NCBI RefSeq assembly: GCF_000721935.1
Contig: NZ_KL585412.1
Coordinates: 15,856-27,123 of the forward strand
Reading direction: 5' to 3'
DNA from: Streptomyces sp. NRRL WC-3549
GTDB lineage: Bacteria > Actinomycetota > Actinomycetes > Streptomycetales > Streptomycetaceae
DNA: 11,268 nt
The notes under the pieces are model-generated. The model worked only from the letters and a program-made list of their open reading frames with translations. It made no database searches and had not been told where the DNA came from. The stretch's first letter is position 1. Each line of letters starts with the position of its first letter. Positions 8,208-11,268 of the stretch are shown one piece after another. The position numbers and the translations under genes were made by a program.

Positions 8208-9071
8208 CTACCTGAGGCGGAGTTGGGCCTGTTCCGCGATGCCGCTCCACCAGCCCTCGATTCGACGATACAACTCAGCGCCTTGCGGGACCCGGATGAT
8301 GAGACAGCCCCGGTAGTCGCTGCCCACGTTCTTGCGGACGGTTTTCGGGTTGTGCTTCTTCAGTGTGGTCTTCTGGAAGGCGGAAGCCTCGATCCCGATC
8401 AGGTCGGCCCAGTACGACTTGGCGGCTTCAACGTCCGCGGATTCGTGGATCATGAGGCGATAGCGCAGCTGTTCCCGGGTGAAGCCGAGGAGAGCCAGCC
8501 ACGCGAGATACACCTCGACCATTCCAGGGTCACTGTTGATGAAGGTGACGGTCTCGCGGCGCTCGTAAGGCTTGTCCTTGGCGCCCTCTGACCAGTAGAG
8601 AGCTGTACCGACAAGGAAGAGGTCCCGGTCCGAGACGGCGCCGATCTCCTCCTTGGCGACCGCCTTGGTGCGCTGTCGTTCTGTATCGCGCAGGGCCAGT
8701 TCGTGATCCCATCGCTTTCGCCCGGCAAGCCGCGCCTGCTCGATGGCCGACCGGCTTCGTTCCGGCTTCGGCAGGTCCCGCACCCACAGCGAGATCGAGC
8801 TCTTCGAGCAGCCGAGCTCCACCTGGATCGCGTCGTACGTCAGCCCCTGGAGCCGCAGCTCCCGTGCCTTCGCCCGCAGGTCGTCCTTGGCGTTCGGCCG
8901 CCTCGTCCACTCCGGGGCGGGTTCGCCCTCCAGGAGGCGGTTGAGGATGTCGTTGTTGTGGATGTGCAGCTGGTCGCGGATCCGGCGGCGGCTGTGCCCT
9001 TCCCGGCGCAGCGCCACCGCCTTCTCCCGCAGCCCCTCGAAGTCGGCGTACCGGCCACCCGTGTTCGTCAT
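8208..9071 (-). CDS. Double-HTH protein with LAGLIDADG-like C-terminal region
   Basis: This 287-residue protein has no named function that I recognise. Residues 14-49 and 65-99 are two copies of one helix-turn-helix unit, sharing L-R-x-K-A-x-x-L-R-x-x-G-x-S/T-x-x-x-I-x-x-x-L, with a second helix such as GCSKSSISLWVRD. After a basic, helical linker (about 104-146), residues 150-282 read FLVGTALYWSEGAK, FINSDPGMVEVYLAWLALLG, RYRLMIHESADVEAAKSYWADLIGI, FQKTTLKK and LYRRIEGWWSGI. The first of these resembles a LAGLIDADG motif (small residues then acidic-Gly), and the order resembles bacterial single-motif LAGLIDADG-type proteins. DNA binding by the HTH units is well supported; nuclease activity is inference. 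The ATG at 9071 has GGAGGAG about 9 nt upstream. Parts of the gene have lower GC (55% over 8341-8400) than neighbours, hinting at acquisition. Its TAG stop is 15 nt from the tRNA-Gln 5' end. Confidence 0.88.
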   Translation of the reverse strand: MTNTGGRYADFEGLREKAVALRREGHSRRRIRDQLHIHNNDILNRLLEGEPAPEWTRRPNAKDDLRAKARELRLQGLTYDAIQVELGCSKSSISLWVRDLPKPERSRSAIEQARLAGRKRWDHELALRDTERQRTKAVAKEEIGAVSDRDLFLVGTALYWSEGAKDKPYERRETVTFINSDPGMVEVYLAWLALLGFTREQLRYRLMIHESADVEAAKSYWADLIGIEASAFQKTTLKKHNPKTVRKNVGSDYRGCLIIRVPQGAELYRRIEGWWSGIAEQAQLRLR

Positions 9072-9093
9072 GCGGCCACGCTCCTCCGGAATG

Positions 9094-9140
9094 CGGACGT
9101 CCGGTGGGAAAGGGTGTGCGGTTCACCGGATCGTGCGATC
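9094..9140. promoter_or_regulatory. Palindromes in the divergent HTH/kinase intergenic region
   Basis: The 155-nt spacer between the divergent HTH gene and kinase contains a perfect 10-bp palindrome CGGACGTCCG (9094-9103), just upstream of the HTH gene's ribosome-binding site, and GATCG-TG-CGATC (9129-9140). Either might be an operator, for example for autoregulation by the HTH protein; neither matches a site I know, and short palindromes occur by chance in such DNA. Confidence 0.25.
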
Positions 9141-9213
9141 TGCTGATCATCGCGGCGTGGTCCCTGGTCACCTGTGCTTGCGGAGTCCCCCGAAAAAGGG
9201 ATGCGCTCGCCCG

Positions 9214-9219
9214 TACGCT
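9214..9219 (+). promoter_or_regulatory. -10 hexamer of a probable leaderless kinase transcript
   Basis: TACGCT fits the TAnnnT -10 consensus and ends 7 nt before the A of the ATG at 9227, placing the transcription start on or next to the start codon. No ribosome-binding site precedes the ATG. A clear -35 is not seen (cgaaaa lies at 17 bp). Confidence 0.5.
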
Positions 9220-9226
9220 GGATGCC

Positions 9227-10564
9227 ATGACCGCAACGGGGGCAGACCAGGAAGCGGCGGGCGCGACCACCCGCGGCTACTGGTGGTGGGAACGGCGGCG
9301 TGGTGTCGCCCTGGACGTGGGGCTGGCGCTGGTCTCGGCGCTGGAGTGCGGGCTGGAGGGGGTGGGGTTCGCCGAGGACACCGGGCTGCCGGTGCCGCTC
9401 GGGGTGCTCTTCGGGCTGCTGGCGGGCTCGGTGCTGGTCGTGCGGCGCCGGTGGCCGATCGCCGTGGTGCTGGTGTCGATCGCGACGACGCCGGCCGAGA
9501 TGGGTTTCCTGATGGCGCTCGTCGGTCTGTACACGCTGGCCGCGTCGGACGTGCCGCGCCGGATCACCGTCGTCCTGACGGGGATGACGTTCGTCGGCTC
9601 GTTCATCGTGGGGTATGTGCGGCTGCGGCAGAGCGTGAGCGCGCACGTGGACACGGACTTCGGCCCGGGTGGCTGGTACATCCCGCTGGTCTCGCTGTTC
9701 ATGGCGCTGGGGCTGACGGCGCCGGCGGTGCTGTTCGGCCTCTACATCGGGGCGCGGCGCCGGCTGATGGAGAGCCTGCGGGAGCGGGCGGACTCGCTGG
9801 AGCGGGAGCTGTCGCTGCTGGCGGACCGTGCCGAGGAGCGGGCCGAGTGGGCGCGTACGGAGGAGCGGACCCGGATCGCCCGGGAGATGCACGACGTGGT
9901 GGCGCACCGGGTGAGCCTGATGGTGGTGCATGCGGCGGCGTTGCAGGCGGTGGCCCCGAAGGATCCGGCGAAGGCGGTGCGTAATGCGGTGCTGGTCGGT
10001 GACATGGGCCGGCAGGCGTTGACGGAGCTGCGGGAGATGCTGGGGGTGCTGCGGAGCGGGGACGCGCTGGTGGCCCCGGCGGCGGGTGGCCGGGTGCCGT
10101 TGGCCTCCGTGGGGCGGACGGCGGTCGAGGCCCCCGTCGAGGTGGCGGCGGAGGACGGGCCGCGGCTGTGCGAGGTGGAGGCCCTGGTGGCGCAGTCGCG
10201 GGACGCGGGGATGGCGGTGGAGCTGTCGGTCGACGGTGAGCTGCGCGGGTACGCGCCGGAGGTGGAGCAGACGGCGTACCGGGTGGTGCAGGAGGCGTTG
10301 ACGAACGTGCACAAGCACGCGGCGGGTGCGAAGACGTGGGTCCGGCTGGCGCACCGGGGTGCGGAGGTCGCGATGCAGGTGGAGAACGGTCCGACGGACG
10401 GTGTCACCGCGGACGCGGGTCTGCCGAGCGGGGGCAACGGTCTGGTGGGGATGCGGGAGCGGGTGCTGGGGCTGGGGGGTGTGTTCGTGTCAGGTCCGAC
10501 GGACGCGGGTGGTTTCCGGGTGTCGGCGGTGCTGCCGGACGCGTCGGCGGCGCCGGGGGTGTGA
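9227..10564 (+). CDS. Membrane sensor histidine kinase, NarL/HisKA_3 type
   Basis: This 445-residue two-component sensor kinase has a hydrophobic N-terminal half (about 28-175) with four to five probable membrane helices and little outside domain, then a coiled linker (about 177-212). The HisKA_3 dimerization box follows, ERTRIAREMHDVVAHRVSLM, with phosphoacceptor H222. The ATPase domain has an N-box EALTNVHKHA (356-365, N360), a short VENG segment (385-388) and a G-box GGNGLVGMRERV (402-413). This architecture is common for Streptomyces kinases paired with LuxR-type regulators, but no response regulator lies beside it here: both flanking genes point the other way, so it is an orphan at least within this window. 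The ATG at 9227 is chosen because it gives a normal N-terminus and a -10 box lies directly upstream; an in-frame ATG at 9104 would add 41 residues with no ribosome-binding site. The signal sensed is unknown. Confidence 0.93.
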   Translation: MTATGADQEAAGATTRGYWWWERRRGVALDVGLALVSALECGLEGVGFAEDTGLPVPLGVLFGLLAGSVLVVRRRWPIAVVLVSIATTPAEMGFLMALVGLYTLAASDVPRRITVVLTGMTFVGSFIVGYVRLRQSVSAHVDTDFGPGGWYIPLVSLFMALGLTAPAVLFGLYIGARRRLMESLRERADSLERELSLLADRAEERAEWARTEERTRIAREMHDVVAHRVSLMVVHAAALQAVAPKDPAKAVRNAVLVGDMGRQALTELREMLGVLRSGDALVAPAAGGRVPLASVGRTAVEAPVEVAAEDGPRLCEVEALVAQSRDAGMAVELSVDGELRGYAPEVEQTAYRVVQEALTNVHKHAAGAKTWVRLAHRGAEVAMQVENGPTDGVTADAGLPSGGNGLVGMRERVLGLGGVFVSGPTDAGGFRVSAVLPDASAAPGV

Positions 10565-10568
10565 CCCC

Positions 10569-10618
10569 GCGCCCCTTGGTGCCGGGGCGCCTCGCGACCG
10601 TGTCGGCGCCGGGCGCCG
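10569..10618. terminator. Hairpins between convergent kinase and SUKH genes
   Basis: Two GC-rich stems lie in the 77-nt gap between convergent stop codons: GCGCCCC/GGGGCGC (10569-10575 with 10584-10590) and CGGCGC-CGG-GCGCCG (10604-10618). There is no U-tract. Their position fits a bidirectional terminator. Confidence 0.5.
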
Positions 10619-10641
10619 GGGGTGTCCTGCGGGTCCGGGGC

Positions 10642-11163
10642 TCAGGTGGCCTGGGTGAGCCGGGTGGGCTGGGCGCCGGTGACGAGGGTGGCGAGGGCGC
10701 GGTCGATGTCGGAGCCGAGGTACCAGTCGCCGGTGTGGTCGACGGAGTAGACGCGCCCTTCGCTGTCGATGGCGAGTACCGCCTGGCCGTTCCCTTCCTC
10801 GCCGAGGGGGGCCACCTCGGTCTCCAGGGCGCGGCCCAGGTCGCCGAGGGTGCGGGCCAGGTGGAGGCCGCGCAGGGGGTCGATGTGCAGGGTGGCGGGG
10901 GCGATCTGGCGGCCGGGTGCGGAGGCGGTGACGCGGAGTCCTCCGAATTCGGCCCATGCTTCGACCGCTGCCGGGAAGACGGCGTGCCGGTGTCCGGCGG
11001 GTGAGGTGTGGGAGCGCAGGGCGTCGGCCCACTCCTCGGCCTGGCGGATGTCCCAGCGGCCCGGTTGCCAGCCGGCTTCGCGCAGGGCCGCCTCGACGGG
11101 GCCGGGGAAGCGGACGGAGGGGACGTGTTCCTGCTGGGCGGGGATGTCGGCTCGTTGGCGCAT
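10642..11163 (-). CDS. SUKH-3-type immunity-family protein
   Basis: This 173-residue soluble protein has the sequence pattern of the SUKH-3 group of SUKH (SMI1/KNR4-like) proteins: FPGPVEAALREAGWQPGR (19-36), a helical segment, FPAAVEAWAEFGGLRV (63-78), HIDPLRG (93-99), then PLGEEGNGQAVLAIDSEGRVY (119-139) and GDWYLGSDIDRALATLVTG (145-163). SUKH proteins are known mainly as immunity proteins that neutralise secreted or injected nucleic-acid-targeting toxins, including deaminases. Directly upstream on the same strand, 10 nt away, is the end of a deaminase-like gene, which fits that role. ATG 11163 is chosen because a GTG at 11202 would overlap the upstream gene by 29 nt with no ribosome-binding site; no good Shine-Dalgarno precedes 11163 either, so translational coupling is likely. 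Neutralisation of the neighbour is inference. Confidence 0.85.
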   Translation of the reverse strand: MRQRADIPAQQEHVPSVRFPGPVEAALREAGWQPGRWDIRQAEEWADALRSHTSPAGHRHAVFPAAVEAWAEFGGLRVTASAPGRQIAPATLHIDPLRGLHLARTLGDLGRALETEVAPLGEEGNGQAVLAIDSEGRVYSVDHTGDWYLGSDIDRALATLVTGAQPTRLTQAT

Positions 11164-11173
11164 GGGTGGTGGC

Positions 11174-11268
11174 TCAGCCCTTCTCGGTGGTGGCCGTCGC
11201 ACCGGTGGTGAGGTCGACGGGGCGTACGCCGAAGTGGGCGAGCATCACCGTGCAGGAGCGGCAGGGGG
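11174..11268 (-). CDS. C-terminal end of a cytidine-deaminase-fold (YwqJ-like) protein
   Basis: Only the last 30 codons are present; the gene continues past the right edge. The fragment starts PCRSCTVMLAHFGV. The P-C-x-x-C pair followed by a hydrophobic stretch and FGV is the second zinc-binding motif and following helix of YwqJ-related deaminases, seen in bacterial polymorphic toxins and in stand-alone Streptomyces proteins. The tail ends TATTEKG. The stop codon is 10 nt upstream of the SUKH-3 gene start, indicating an operon with the deaminase first. The H-A-E zinc half-site and any toxin trafficking domain lie outside the window, so whether this is a secreted toxin, a lone deaminase or an inactive form cannot be decided. 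Confidence 0.7.
   Translation of the reverse strand, partial: PCRSCTVMLAHFGVRPVDLTTGATATTEKG

Noticed and set aside
6787..8316. Long plus-strand frame opposite glmU and running through the tRNA
   Set aside because: It crosses a tRNA and a terminator hairpin and is antisense to glmU; it is a shadow frame.
9201..9230. Nine-codon ORF whose TGA overlaps the kinase ATG
   Set aside because: The AAAAAGGG before it is directly adjacent to its ATG, too close to act as a ribosome-binding site, and the predicted transcription start lies downstream of its start codon.
9068..10354. Long minus-strand frame opposite the histidine kinase
   Set aside because: It is His/Arg/Pro-rich antisense shadow of a gene with clear kinase motifs.

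Overview
The window is chromosomal DNA from a high-GC actinomycete, almost certainly Streptomyces. The coding regions prefer G/C in the third codon position, ribosome-binding sites are of the GAGGAG type, GTG starts are frequent, the tRNA has no encoded CCA, and the block ppc / small membrane protein / pth / rplY / prs / glmU / tRNA-Gln is a familiar streptomycete core layout.

Layout: (1) Bases 1-640 hold the 5' end of an acyl-CoA desaturase gene (minus strand) and a regulatory intergenic region with two tandem TACG-N4-CGTA palindromes. (2) 641-3370 is ppc (plus strand), PEP carboxylase, converging on a small three-helix membrane protein (3401-3871). (3) 3947-8010, minus strand, is the housekeeping cluster glmU-prs-rplY(ctc)-pth. 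The same order (gcaD-prs-ctc-spoVC) is known from Bacillus subtilis. It makes UDP-GlcNAc and PRPP, a ribosomal/general-stress protein and peptidyl-tRNA hydrolase. A strong intrinsic terminator separates rplY from pth, and rplY has its own promoter, a leader of about 130 nt and a candidate 23-residue leader peptide. (4) 8078-8192 is a tRNA-Gln(UUG) with a 15-bp terminator stem. (5) 8208-9071 is an unusual protein with two tandem helix-turn-helix repeats and a LAGLIDADG-like C-terminal region; its stop codon is only 15 nt from the tRNA 5' end. (6) 9227-10564 (plus) is a NarL-type sensor histidine kinase that appears leaderless and has no response regulator beside it here. (7) 10642-11268 (minus) is a SUKH-3-type protein preceded by the C-terminal end of a cytidine-deaminase-fold protein (PCxxC), which looks like a toxin/immunity-style pair cut by the window edge.

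Most of the window is conserved core. The points most worth a second look are a nearly identical 25-bp leader element upstream of both the desaturase and rplY, the rplY upstream ORF that ends on that element, the HTH/LAGLIDADG-like gene abutting the tRNA, and the deaminase-SUKH pair. No CRISPR array, insertion sequence or phage gene was seen.
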